DNA of 64,000 nucleotides from Priestia megaterium NBRC 15308 = ATCC 14581. GTDB taxonomy: Bacteria; Bacillota; Bacilli; Bacillales; Bacillaceae_H. A model generated the notes under the pieces. The model searched no databases. It was not told where the DNA came from and saw nothing but the letters and a program-made list of their open reading frames with translations. The position numbers and the translations under genes are program-made. Location of the stretch: positions 3,156,501 through 3,220,500 of the forward strand of contig NZ_CP009920.1 in the NCBI RefSeq assembly GCF_000832985.1, written 5' to 3'. Below, in pieces: positions 56,121 through 63,640 of the stretch (its first letter is position 1; each line of letters starts with the position of its first letter).

Positions 56121-57621
56121 AAGCTTCGATTCGTTTTCGCAGCGTCCAAATCTGGTAAAACATATAAAGAGACTGATAGATGGTCAAATACGTCAGTAGA
56201 ATCCACCCGTTCATTAAGTACGGATAAATGGCTTGCTGTACAGAAGGACTCGTTAAGTAATCACGGAAATAAATGCATAGGACAACAATCATGCCTGTAA
56301 ACGCAAAGCCCGTTAAAATCCCTTGCCCTAATTTACTGCGCGTTTTCCCGTTTTCGGCGTTGTATTGATTCGCCCAGCCGTCTTTTTTATTCGCAGCAAG
56401 CCTTTCCATCCATACTTGACCAAACGTAATCAAGTTCACCCATAAATAAATTTCCGGACTAATCAAAAGACCGGCCAGTATCACATCAATCGGCCTGTGC
56501 ATCGGCGTTTTGACAGCGAGCATAATATTTAAGACAGAAGCTAACGCAATTGGAATAATCCAAAGCCACGACCAGTAAAATTGATCGGTCGCAAGCGCAG
56601 CCGATAACAATAAAACAAACAGCAGGCGAATAAGTAAATCACAAAGCGTTTTGATCTGTGAACGCCACAGCTTTCCTTTATGCTTGGTTCTAACGTCCAA
56701 GTTTCCATTTGTCAGTAAATCGACCGTCCCAGACTTCCATTTATTACGCTGTTCACGATACGTGTGATAGCTTCTCATCGAGTCCACGAAACAGCGAGCG
56801 CCTGGACTGATTAACGTTTTCCAATTGGATTTTTGCAGCTGCCATGTCAGAAGCATATCTTCCACGTCGCTGTCATTTTGCCAAGGACCGTCAAGCTTAT
56901 TTTCTTCCACGATATTTTGAAGCGCTTCCGGTCGGAACAGCGTAGCCTGACCGCCGAGTACATACGTGCTTCCGCCGTGGTACTGAAGATCTAACAGCCA
57001 GCTCGCCATATCCTGCTTTTGCTGATGGGTCCACCACCGAGCTATCGGTCCGCCGTACTCGCCGCTTGCGAGCTTTTCCTCGTAGTGCACATCATCTTTT
57101 GAGAGCGAGCTTTTCTTTTTAGGCATTCTCATCGTATATTTTGCCATCACGCCGCCGATGTTTCGCGACGTCATTAAATCTTCCCATAAATTAATGAGTG
57201 CTTTCGGAGCTAAGCGGCTGTCTGCATCCATCCCTAAAATCGCTTTAATCGACTCTTTATACAGCTGCTGATATTTCGTCAGCGTTGTATTGTATAAATC
57301 CAGTGTATCTCCATATATCTTTTTCCAAGCCGTATTTAACGCGCCGACTTTTCGTTGTTTATTACCTTCAGTGACCAGTACTTTTACATTTAAATCAAAT
57401 TCATCTCCGGCCAGCTCCGCTTTTTCTTTTGTGCGGTCCGTACAGTTATCTGCAATCACAAACACATCAAGCTCCACATTATTCGGAAGAAGCTGATCGC
57501 CTAACCCTGCCAAGCAGTCGCGAATTGATTTCTCTTCATTGTGCGCCGGAATAAAAGCCACAATGCGCGGCCTCATATACGAAGCTCCAATACTTCCAGT
57601 AACAACACGCTGATTGTTCAT
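56119..57621 (-). CDS. membrane glycosyltransferase family 2 (processive polysaccharide synthase type)
   Basis: 500 residues: a GT-A domain (IVAFIPAHNEEKSIRDCL, donor-site Asp in VIADNCTD and DADSRL, acceptor-side DSDVEDMLLTW, and the Q-R-N-K-W variant of QxxRW) followed by about five C-terminal helices. The layout is that of membrane polysaccharide synthases like PgaC or BcsA-type enzymes, which extrude the polymer they build. Its leader carries a c-di-GMP-I riboswitch, so its expression should follow c-di-GMP level. Monocistronic, with AAAGGA 5 bases before the ATG. The polymer is unknown. Confidence 0.9.
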   Translation of the reverse strand: MNNQRVVTGSIGASYMRPRIVAFIPAHNEEKSIRDCLAGLGDQLLPNNVELDVFVIADNCTDRTKEKAELAGDEFDLNVKVLVTEGNKQRKVGALNTAWKKIYGDTLDLYNTTLTKYQQLYKESIKAILGMDADSRLAPKALINLWEDLMTSRNIGGVMAKYTMRMPKKKSSLSKDDVHYEEKLASGEYGGPIARWWTHQQKQDMASWLLDLQYHGGSTYVLGGQATLFRPEALQNIVEENKLDGPWQNDSDVEDMLLTWQLQKSNWKTLISPGARCFVDSMRSYHTYREQRNKWKSGTVDLLTNGNLDVRTKHKGKLWRSQIKTLCDLLIRLLFVLLLSAALATDQFYWSWLWIIPIALASVLNIMLAVKTPMHRPIDVILAGLLISPEIYLWVNLITFGQVWMERLAANKKDGWANQYNAENGKTRSKLGQGILTGFAFTGMIVVLCIYFRDYLTSPSVQQAIYPYLMNGWILLTYLTIYQSLYMFYQIWTLRKRIEA

Positions 57622-57644
57622 GTTTTCCTTTACCCCCTGATGTA

Positions 57645-57730
57645 TCAGGAAACCCAGCCATCCTAGTCCTATGACCTTAGACCTGAGGTTTTGCGTCCCA
57701 GCCTTTCGACTGGTTTGCCTTTAACTGAAC
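57645..57730 (-). promoter_or_regulatory. c-di-GMP-I (GEMM) riboswitch
   Basis: Reverse-strand leader of the glycosyltransferase. Core AAAGGCAAACC, GTCGAAAGGC tetraloop arm, then GGGACGCAAAACCTC and GGTCTAAGG, and the receptor-side GGATGGCTGGGTTTCC. All conserved blocks of the c-di-GMP-I aptamer are present in order. A CCTGA-TACA-TCAGG hairpin follows and ends at the purine run before the start codon, so control of translation initiation is plausible. Confidence 0.93.
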
Positions 57731-58094
57731 AAGTTAAGTTCACCACTCTTTGTTTTCTTTAAAGAACGAAATACCTAAAATGATACTATATAACGAATAT
57801 CTTTTTTAGATTTTACCATAAAAATAGGTTGAATTACCCTAAAAATGTTCGACAAATTTCGATAGAAGTAAATTAAAAAATACAGATAGGGGCTTATATT
57901 GGTTATGTATATAGTCTTGTTTATGTAAGTTAAAAGTTGGAGAGAAGAAGCGATGAAAATAAGAAAGGTGATGGTTGATTTCTGACTCTATATAATCTTG
58001 CAGATAGGCTACTTGCTAATGACCAGAGCTTAAATCCGGTTCGGGCAGAATTGTACAATAGAAAACGAATGGGGAAGGTTTTTAAAAGAAACGT
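57731..58094 (+). other. gene-poor stretch with a possible frameshifted small gene
   Basis: Between the riboswitch and the lyase terminator. On the forward strand GGAGAGAAGAAGCG precedes ATG 57953, but the frame stops after ten codons (TGA 57983). One frame over, a protein-like reading continues (LYNLADRLLANDQSLNPVRA ...) for about 50 residues. This could be a broken small gene; evidence is weak. Confidence 0.25.
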
Positions 58095-58140
58095 AAAAAA
58101 CCTCTCTAATAAACTTAAATTGATTAGAGAGGTTTTAATA
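58095..58140. terminator. terminator after the lyase gene
   Basis: AAAACCTCTCTAAT / ATTAGAGAGGTTTT perfect stem, 12-base loop, located 3' of the reverse-strand lyase. Confidence 0.85.
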
Positions 58141-58154
58141 ATTATATTTTGTAT

Positions 58155-60008
58155 TTATTTTTTTACCTGTACATTTGTACGTTTCCCGTTCTTTAATACA
58201 ATTGTATAAATATCATGCGTAGGGGTACTTTTAACCGTATAATTCTTTATCCCGTTTGTGGTATCTGTGTTAATGATAAACTTATAGTCAGCATTTTTTT
58301 GATTATTATTCGTAAACTGAAGCTGAGTAATTGGCAGTTTTTTATTAAACTCTAAAGATTGCCATCCAGCAATAGGGGAAGAAGAGCCTTTATAATTTTT
58401 GATAGTGTTCATTTTCGTGAGTTGAATTAATTCAATTTGTTTTTTATCAAGCTTACTAGTCAGAGTGAACACTCTGGCTGCAGATTTTTTTACATCTACA
58501 TCTTTTCCAATATTAAATGTATCGGTGTATGTATGGTTTTTATTTGATTCCATTACATCACGCACAATAATACTGTTGGTGCTTTTTAAATAAATAAGCG
58601 TTCTTTTTACTTTTACTCCTTTATACAGTTCATGGCTGCCGGTAACGTAGCTGTACGCTTTACTTATTTCAGACGTATTAATTTTAGATTTATTTACTTG
58701 ATCTTTTGTTATAGGAAAAGACTTTTTGTCTACAGTTACCGTATTATGTGCCAAGGAACTCTTAACATATTCTCGGTAAGGGTCTGTATAGCTGTAATTG
58801 TACTTTCCTGAATCCACAAAGAAATTTGTTTTTCCATAGCTTAAAAGAAAAGATAAATCATCTGCATGTTTATGAGTAGTAGAGTGAAAGGCAGATGTAA
58901 ATAAAAGATATAAAGGTGTTTCTTTGCTCCAATCATTTTTAAAAACAGCAGTGCCGCCATCTGTATATACAATATCTTTGTCAGGTTTTTTTCCTTGTTT
59001 GCCTTTTGTAACAACATATAGAAGTTTATCACTTGTAAGAGCCTTAGGGCTTAAAGAATAAAGGTCATAAGGTTCGGAATCTCCCAAATTTGGTAACTGT
59101 CCAGATGGATCCCCAAGGTATGCTAAATAATCCTCCATTTTCGAAATACCGCTTGTGAGTCTAGGTTCTTTCACATTAAATTGTTTAATAAAACCATTGA
59201 TATTTTTAAATAAATTAAGGACAAGCAGGTGGTAAGCAGGACTATGCTCTTTGTGAACCCCGCTTTTTGTTACATCCTCTTCTACATGTACAAGCAAGCG
59301 ATCCATACCTTTTTTATACCATTGCTGACTGTGAGACATGTTTGGAAATAGTAACGCTAATTCAATTAAAGAGCGATCTTGAAAGATGCCGTGGTTACTG
59401 CCAAACGAATAATTTTTGTCGTCCATTAAAAAATCGCCGTGCTTTTCTAACATTTTTAATACCTTATTTTCAAAACTTTTATTATAAATAGAAGAACCTT
59501 TATATTGGTCCAAAAATTGCGCCATATTAACTACTCGGTTTGCTGTACTGTGATCTCTCCATGCAAAGCGGCTCGCTTGCTTTTGAGGAGAAGGGTTGGC
59601 ATTCATCCAACTTTCTATGTACCACTGTGCTTTTTCTAAGTATTTTTGAGAATGAGTCTGTTCATAGGCAGTCGTCAAGTAGCCGACCATATCTAGGCTT
59701 TGAAAATAAAAAGACCAGGTGTCATCTTTATAAGGATTTTCTTTCCATGTTAACTTCCCATTAAATTTATAAGGAGCCCAGTTGCTATTAACGTAAAGCT
59801 CATTGTTTAGCAGTTTATTTGCAATACCTACAGTTTGAGAGTTTGAACTAACTCGTTTAAACAAATTAACCTTTTTAACCGACGGTGCAGCAGATGAACT
59901 TTTAGTACTTGACGCTGCATAAGCAGGGCTTACTGAAGCTGACATAGATACAAGTAAAGAGGCAGCCACAGAATATGTAATCATCGAACTCTTCCAATTT
60001 CTTTTCAT
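58155..60008 (-). CDS. secreted heparinase II/III-type polysaccharide lyase
   Basis: 617 residues. Signal peptide with likely cleavage after AYA (about 31). Residues ~50-330 form the alpha-barrel part (FAWRDHSTANRVVNMAQFL; NYSFGSNHGIFQDRSLIELA; HKEHSPAYHLLVLNLF), and ~350-617 the heparinase_II_III beta part (FTSAFHSTTHKHADDLSFLL; LAHNTVTVD). His and Tyr residues in the NHG and EHSPAYH segments are the usual catalytic candidates. Such enzymes cut acidic polysaccharides. Position next to a c-di-GMP-controlled polymer synthase suggests trimming or release of that polymer (inference). Confidence 0.9.
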   Translation of the reverse strand: MKRNWKSSMITYSVAASLLVSMSASVSPAYAASSTKSSSAAPSVKKVNLFKRVSSNSQTVGIANKLLNNELYVNSNWAPYKFNGKLTWKENPYKDDTWSFYFQSLDMVGYLTTAYEQTHSQKYLEKAQWYIESWMNANPSPQKQASRFAWRDHSTANRVVNMAQFLDQYKGSSIYNKSFENKVLKMLEKHGDFLMDDKNYSFGSNHGIFQDRSLIELALLFPNMSHSQQWYKKGMDRLLVHVEEDVTKSGVHKEHSPAYHLLVLNLFKNINGFIKQFNVKEPRLTSGISKMEDYLAYLGDPSGQLPNLGDSEPYDLYSLSPKALTSDKLLYVVTKGKQGKKPDKDIVYTDGGTAVFKNDWSKETPLYLLFTSAFHSTTHKHADDLSFLLSYGKTNFFVDSGKYNYSYTDPYREYVKSSLAHNTVTVDKKSFPITKDQVNKSKINTSEISKAYSYVTGSHELYKGVKVKRTLIYLKSTNSIIVRDVMESNKNHTYTDTFNIGKDVDVKKSAARVFTLTSKLDKKQIELIQLTKMNTIKNYKGSSSPIAGWQSLEFNKKLPITQLQFTNNNQKNADYKFIINTDTTNGIKNYTVKSTPTHDIYTIVLKNGKRTNVQVKK

Positions 60009-60304
60009 ATAATTCTCCTCTTAGTTATAAGTAATAGTGATTTATAGGGTTAAGTCCTCATTCTTACAGTAATCTTTCTTGTTCATAAAAAGTTAAAATA
60101 CAATTAATATAGTACCTTATAATTAGTATAAAAGTAACTTTTATTTTCCTTTTTATTCAATTTTTAAATAATGAAAGAGTAATTAATACATTGAACAGAT
60201 TCTAAAATTTACTCAGCAAGATACATAATTTCTAACAAAAGCTAACTGTGTTTAATTGTTTAGCTAATAAATAGAAAAAATTAAATGAAAATGAATTCAT
60301 AATG
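60009..60304. other. intergenic region between lyase and hag promoter
   Basis: Very AT-rich; contains the ribosome site (GAGGAG) and promoter area of the reverse-strand lyase. No frame, repeat or recognised RNA. Confidence 0.5.
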
Positions 60305-60331
60305 TAAACAACTTAGTAGCTCTGTCGATAT
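60305..60331 (+). promoter_or_regulatory. SigD promoter of flagellin
   Basis: TAAA (60305-60308), exactly 15 bases, GTCGATAT (60324-60331); consensus TAAA-N15-GCCGATAT matched at 11 of 12 positions. Confidence 0.92.
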
Positions 60332-60381
60332 ATAGTATGAACATATTTCCTAGAGGTATATGTTTGATTACTGTCAGATTC

Positions 60382-60438
60382 TGCTTAACTATGAATTAAG
60401 CAGGAAACTTCTTGAATACAAGGATGTAACCAAGAAGT
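60382..60438 (+). promoter_or_regulatory. flagellin leader hairpins with CsrA-binding site
   Basis: First hairpin CTGCTTAA / TTAAGCAG. Second hairpin ACTTCTTG (60407-60414) / CAAGAAGT (60431-60438), whose loop holds ATACAAGGATGT (60416-60427), a full match to the CsrA consensus RUACARGGAUGU. The ribosome site GGAGG (60453) would be the second CsrA contact, as in the B. subtilis hag leader. Confidence 0.85.
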
Positions 60439-60466
60439 AAAACCAATTATATGGAGGTAAAGGAAA

Positions 60467-62107
60467 ATGAGAATTAATCACAATATTGCGGCGTTGAATA
60501 CGTATCGTCAGTTTAACAATGCAAATGCTGCGCAAGGTAAATCAATGGAGAAACTATCTTCTGGTCTTCGTATTAACAGTGCGGCTGACGATGCTGCAGG
60601 TCTTGCGATTTCTGAGAAAATGCGTGGACAGATTCGCGGATTGGATATGGCTTCTAAAAATGCTCAAGATGGGGTTTCTTTAATTCAAACAGCCGAAGGC
60701 GCGTTAACTGAAACACATGATATTTTACAAAGAATGAAAGAGTTAGCTACGCAAGCAGCCAATGATACAAATACTACAGATGACCGTGGTGAAATTCAAA
60801 AAGAGATTAACCAATTAACATCTGAGGTTAACCGTATTGCAAATACTACAGAGTTCAATACAAAGAAAGTATTGGATGGTGGTAAATCATCAGCAGTAAC
60901 AAGTGGGGGAACGCCAGCGGCAGCAACAGCGCCAAAATTAGAAGGAAGCGACGTCTCAGCACTGCTTAATTCTGACATTTCAGCTACAAGTATTACCTTG
61001 AATGGGAATGCAGTATCCCTAACAAATGTTGATGGTCTAGATGGTTCAGGAACACCGGTTGCAATGGATGATTTTGTACAAGCGTTACAAAGTGATATCG
61101 ATGCAGTGTATGACGGAACGTCAAATGGAGGAGAAACCTTTAAAGTTGCAAAAACAGAAGATGGTAAAGGGTTTACAATTGAGTCTTCAAAAAGTGGCTC
61201 ATCTGCTTCTGTAAACATCACAGCAAATGCTGATTCGGCTACTCTAGGTTTAACTAAAGATGCTACAACAAATGCAACAGCAACTGGTGCAGATGCTCCA
61301 GCAGGTGGAGCTACGGGCTCTTTCACAGCCACCCTTCAAATTGGAGCGAATAAGGGTCAGGCATTTCAAATTGATATTAGTGACATGAGTGCATCTGCAC
61401 TGGGAATTAGTCAAGCTTCTACGGCAAGTGGGGGAACACCAGCGGCAGCAACAGCGCCGAAATTAGAAGGAAGCGACGTCTCAGCACTGCTTAATTCTGA
61501 CATTTCAGCTACAAGTATTACCTTGAATGGGAATGCAGTATCCCTAACAAATGTTGATGGTCTAGATGGTTCAGGAACACCAGTTGCAATGGATGATTTT
61601 GTACAAGCGTTACAAAGTGATATCGATGCAGTGTATGACGGAACGTCAAATGGAGGAGAAACCTTTAAAGTTGCAAAAACAGAAGATGGTAAAGGGTTTA
61701 CAATTGAGTCTTCAAAAAGTGGCTCATCTGCTTCTGTAAACATTACAGCAAATGCTGATTCGGCTACTCTAGGTTTAACTAAAGATGCTACAACAAATGC
61801 AACAGCAACTGGTGCAGACGCTCCAGCAGGTGGAACTACGGGTTCTTTCACAGCACAAGCTGGAGTAAGTAATGGAACAGACAGCAGTTCAACTGAATCT
61901 GGATTAGATGTATCAACTCATGCTAATGCAACAAATGCTATTGAGGTACTTGATAAAGCAATTGCAAAAGTTTCTGGAGAACGTTCTAAACTAGGGGCAT
62001 ATCAAAATCGCTTAGATCACACTATCAATAACTTAAATACGTCTTCTGAAAACCTAACTGCAGCGGAATCTCGCATCCGTGACGTAGATTATGTTTTAGC
62101 TGCATAA
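60467..62107 (+). CDS. hag: flagellin, exon 1 (colinear frame runs 18 bases into intron 1)
   Basis: Flagellar filament subunit. The N-terminal D0/D1 region is canonical (MRINHNIAALNTYRQFNNAN; SSGLRINSAADDAAGLAIS), followed by a variable region that contains a 428-base tandem-like duplication (60902-61329 and 61427-61854). The D1 C-terminal part (AIAKVSGERSKLGAYQNRLD; AESRIRDVD) ends at codon 541 (62087-62089). The colinear frame then adds YVLAA and stops, which would lack the D0 helix needed for assembly. The missing part lies in exons at 62450-62536 and 62891-62935, predicted spliced length 584 residues. SigD promoter and CsrA leader upstream; GGAGG 9 bases before ATG. Confidence 0.95.
   Translation: MRINHNIAALNTYRQFNNANAAQGKSMEKLSSGLRINSAADDAAGLAISEKMRGQIRGLDMASKNAQDGVSLIQTAEGALTETHDILQRMKELATQAANDTNTTDDRGEIQKEINQLTSEVNRIANTTEFNTKKVLDGGKSSAVTSGGTPAAATAPKLEGSDVSALLNSDISATSITLNGNAVSLTNVDGLDGSGTPVAMDDFVQALQSDIDAVYDGTSNGGETFKVAKTEDGKGFTIESSKSGSSASVNITANADSATLGLTKDATTNATATGADAPAGGATGSFTATLQIGANKGQAFQIDISDMSASALGISQASTASGGTPAAATAPKLEGSDVSALLNSDISATSITLNGNAVSLTNVDGLDGSGTPVAMDDFVQALQSDIDAVYDGTSNGGETFKVAKTEDGKGFTIESSKSGSSASVNITANADSATLGLTKDATTNATATGADAPAGGTTGSFTAQAGVSNGTDSSSTESGLDVSTHANATNAIEVLDKAIAKVSGERSKLGAYQNRLDHTINNLNTSSENLTAAESRIRDVDYVLAA
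60902..61329 (+). repeat. flagellin internal duplication, copy 1
   Basis: 428 bases repeated 525 bases (175 codons) downstream, in frame. I count about seven base differences, only one altering an amino acid (Ala/Thr near the end). Confidence 0.95.
61427..61854 (+). repeat. flagellin internal duplication, copy 2
   Basis: Partner of 60902-61329. The 97 bases between them encode TLQIGANKGQAFQIDISDMS, a motif normally found once at the start of the conserved C-terminal half, so the duplicated unit is variable domain plus this edge. Confidence 0.95.
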
Positions 62108-62449
62108 GCAGTTACAAGCACAGTCGTCCTAGCTGGTAACGGCTAGTGATTATTATTGGGTGAATTGCTGGAAACCCCTTAGAGCTTTTCTTGCCACAAC
62201 GTAGTTAGAAATGACAAGCGTGATGGCGCGAAAAAAGAAAAGATTGGGCAATCAGCAGCCAAGCTCCTGTCTTGAAAAAGTGGAGAAGGTTCAACGACTA
62301 GGATAGACCATCTAAGGCAAATGCTATGATGATGAAATCCATAGGTGAAACAATAACCATCAGTATTGTGAATCCGAAGTGCCCGACCCCTACTGTAATA
62401 TGAGGGTGAAGATATAGTCTAGTCATTTATGAAAATAAATGTTCGCACG
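62090..62449 (+). ncRNA. group I intron 1 in flagellin
   Basis: 360 bases. Conserved group I core in order: P element around TGAATTGCTGG (62161), Q AATCAGCAGCCAAGC (62250), R GTTCAACGACTA (62289-62300), S GAAGATATAGTCT (62409-62420); GACTA of R pairs with TAGTC of S to form P7. A CTAGC / GCTAG hairpin precedes the core (P2) and a TCATTTAT-GAAA-ATAAATG hairpin follows it (P9). The 5' exon ends in T (62089) and the intron ends in G (62449). Joining restores RDVD-MAKEMM. Only three clear P1 pairs (GAT with GTC). No endonuclease gene. Confidence 0.9.
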
Positions 62450-62536
62450 ATGGCGAAAGAAATGATGGAACAAACAAAGAATTCAATTCTTTCTCAAGCA
62501 TCACAAGCAATGTTGGCTCAATCTAACCAGATGCCT
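62450..62536 (+). CDS. hag: flagellin, exon 2 (29 codons)
   Basis: Encodes MAKEMMEQTKNSILSQASQA then MLAQSNQMP, the conserved C-terminal D0 helix of flagellin, in the frame of exon 1. Without splicing of intron 2 the frame simply continues through QGVLQLLR to TAA 62561-62563, a complete flagellin end. Confidence 0.88.
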
Positions 62537-62890
62537 CAAGGAGTTCTACAACTCTTGAGGTAATTGATTAAAGGGCGTCTAGCTTGGTAACGAGCTAGAG
62601 TATAACTGGGTGAATTGCTGGGACTTCCTAAAGCTTTATCAACCACAACGTAACTGCAAACGGTAAGCGTAACGGTTTGAAAATGATGAAGATAACACAA
62701 TGGATTATCAGCAGCCAAGCTCCTGTGAGGAAACTCTGGAGAAGGTTCAACGACTAGAGGATACGGTCTAAGGTGAAAACTAGGATTATGAATCTCGTAG
62801 GGCAGTGAAAGCTGTTCGAAGTGCCCAGCTCCATGCAAAACATGGATGAAGATATAGTCTATTCTGTAATCGAAAGATACAGTCGCAAAG
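62537..62890 (+). ncRNA. group I intron 2 in flagellin
   Basis: 354 bases, clearly related to intron 1: GAATTGCTGGG (62613), ATCAGCAGCCAAGC (62707), R GTTCAACGACTA (62745-62756), S GAAGATATAGTCT (62848-62860), P9 hairpin, then GTCGCAAAG like TTCGCACG of intron 1. The 5' site after ATGCCT (62531-62536) is supported by six pairs with GGGCGT (62573-62578), including the terminal T-G pair, and by the same 33-36 base spacing to the internal guide as in intron 1. An alternative 5' site after GCT (62518) would restore the canonical LAQANQQPQGVLQLLR but lacks pairing. No endonuclease gene. Confidence 0.88.
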
Positions 62891-62935
62891 CAAGCGAACC
62901 AACAGCCACAAGGGGTTTTACAACTTCTTCGTTAA
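62891..62935 (+). CDS. hag: flagellin, exon 3 (last 14 codons and stop)
   Basis: QANQQPQGVLQLLR and TAA at 62933-62935, the usual flagellin terminus. It begins right after the predicted intron end G (62890), 30 bases after the S element, as in intron 1 (29 bases). Confidence 0.85.
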   Translation, partial: QANQQPQGVLQLLR

Positions 62936-62945
62936 TTTTAAATAT

Positions 62946-62978
62946 AAAAGAGGTTCTAGGTTTTCTAGAGTCTCTTTT
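62946..62978 (+). terminator. terminator after hag
   Basis: AGAGGTTCTAG / CTAGAGTCTCT hairpin and T5, just behind the exon 3 stop, confirming that the transcript extends to exon 3. Confidence 0.88.
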
Positions 62979-63075
62979 TATCTATTTGAGACAAGTAAAT
63001 TAGTTAGGGCATTATATTAATTTGTAGAGGAATTACGAACATTTCAATTTTAAAACAATCTGAGTGGAGGAACCG

Positions 63076-63306
63076 ATGGGAAAAGATGAGCTGGAACATA
63101 AGAAGTTTCTTGAACAACAGCTTGAATGGTGTAAAGAACAAGACCGTATTTTAGAAGAGATAGAAATGAAGCTCTACGAAATGAAAAAGATAGCAGAGTA
63201 TGCTTTTAATCATGAATTGACTCCTCATTCAACTGATCGATTGAATAATCAATTGAAGAGTGAAGTTCATTTTCTAGAAAAACAGCTATCCTATATTGTC
63301 CATTAG
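63076..63306 (+). CDS. small coiled-coil protein downstream of hag
   Basis: 76 residues, highly charged and helical with heptad-like spacing (FLEQQLEWCKEQDRILEEIE; LKSEVHFLEKQLSYIV). ATG at 63076 follows GTGGAGG. No signal or membrane segment. Its place after flagellin and before a YjfB-type gene suggests a motility-associated chaperone or regulator, but I cannot name a family. Confidence 0.65.
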   Translation: MGKDELEHKKFLEQQLEWCKEQDRILEEIEMKLYEMKKIAEYAFNHELTPHSTDRLNNQLKSEVHFLEKQLSYIVH

Positions 63307-63326
63307 AAGAAGAAATGTGGTGTTAT

Positions 63327-63527
63327 ATGAATATCGCACTTATGTCAATGTCATTAAGCCAAGGAAAAGTCCAACAGCAAGCTTCTCTATCAGTCATGAA
63401 AATGGCAATAGGAAACACCGAACAGCAAGGAGAAGCTGTTAAGGAGTTAATCAACAGTTCTAATGTAAAAGCACTTCAGCAAGCCGCTCAGCCGCATTTA
63501 GGTAGAAATATTGACTTGAAGTTATAA
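63327..63527 (+). CDS. YjfB-type putative motility protein
   Basis: 66 residues starting MNIALMSMSLSQGKVQQQAS and ending PHLGRNIDLKL, which fits the YjfB family (MDIAALSMSMSQ ... PHLGxNIDxxV) associated with motility. The ATG at 63327 agrees with the family start; an earlier in-frame ATG at 63315 does not. Weak ribosome site GTGGTG. Likely co-transcribed with the preceding gene, 20 bases away. Confidence 0.8.
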   Translation: MNIALMSMSLSQGKVQQQASLSVMKMAIGNTEQQGEAVKELINSSNVKALQQAAQPHLGRNIDLKL

Positions 63528-63588
63528 GTTTATCACTGCTTTAAGAACAATGAATATAGGGACAGTGAAATGGTTCTCCTACGTAAAA

Positions 63589-63621
63589 TGACCTTACCAC
63601 ATGAAGTAAGGTCATCTTTTA
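63589..63621. terminator. bidirectional terminator between yjfB-type gene and pcp
   Basis: TGACCTTAC / GTAAGGTCA stem, 8-base loop, then TCTTTTA. Confidence 0.85.
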
Positions 63622-63640
63622 TATAAAGTATTATAGGATT

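Noticed and set aside
60796-61851. Long open frames antisense to the flagellin variable region, duplicated like the gene itself.
   Set aside because: They mirror the codon bias and repeat of hag, have no ribosome sites, and encode low-complexity sequence.
62536-63003. Short frames on both strands inside intron 2 and across exon 3, considered as an intron-encoded endonuclease.
   Set aside because: Too short, no LAGLIDADG, GIY-YIG or HNH motif; the sequence is occupied by intron structure.
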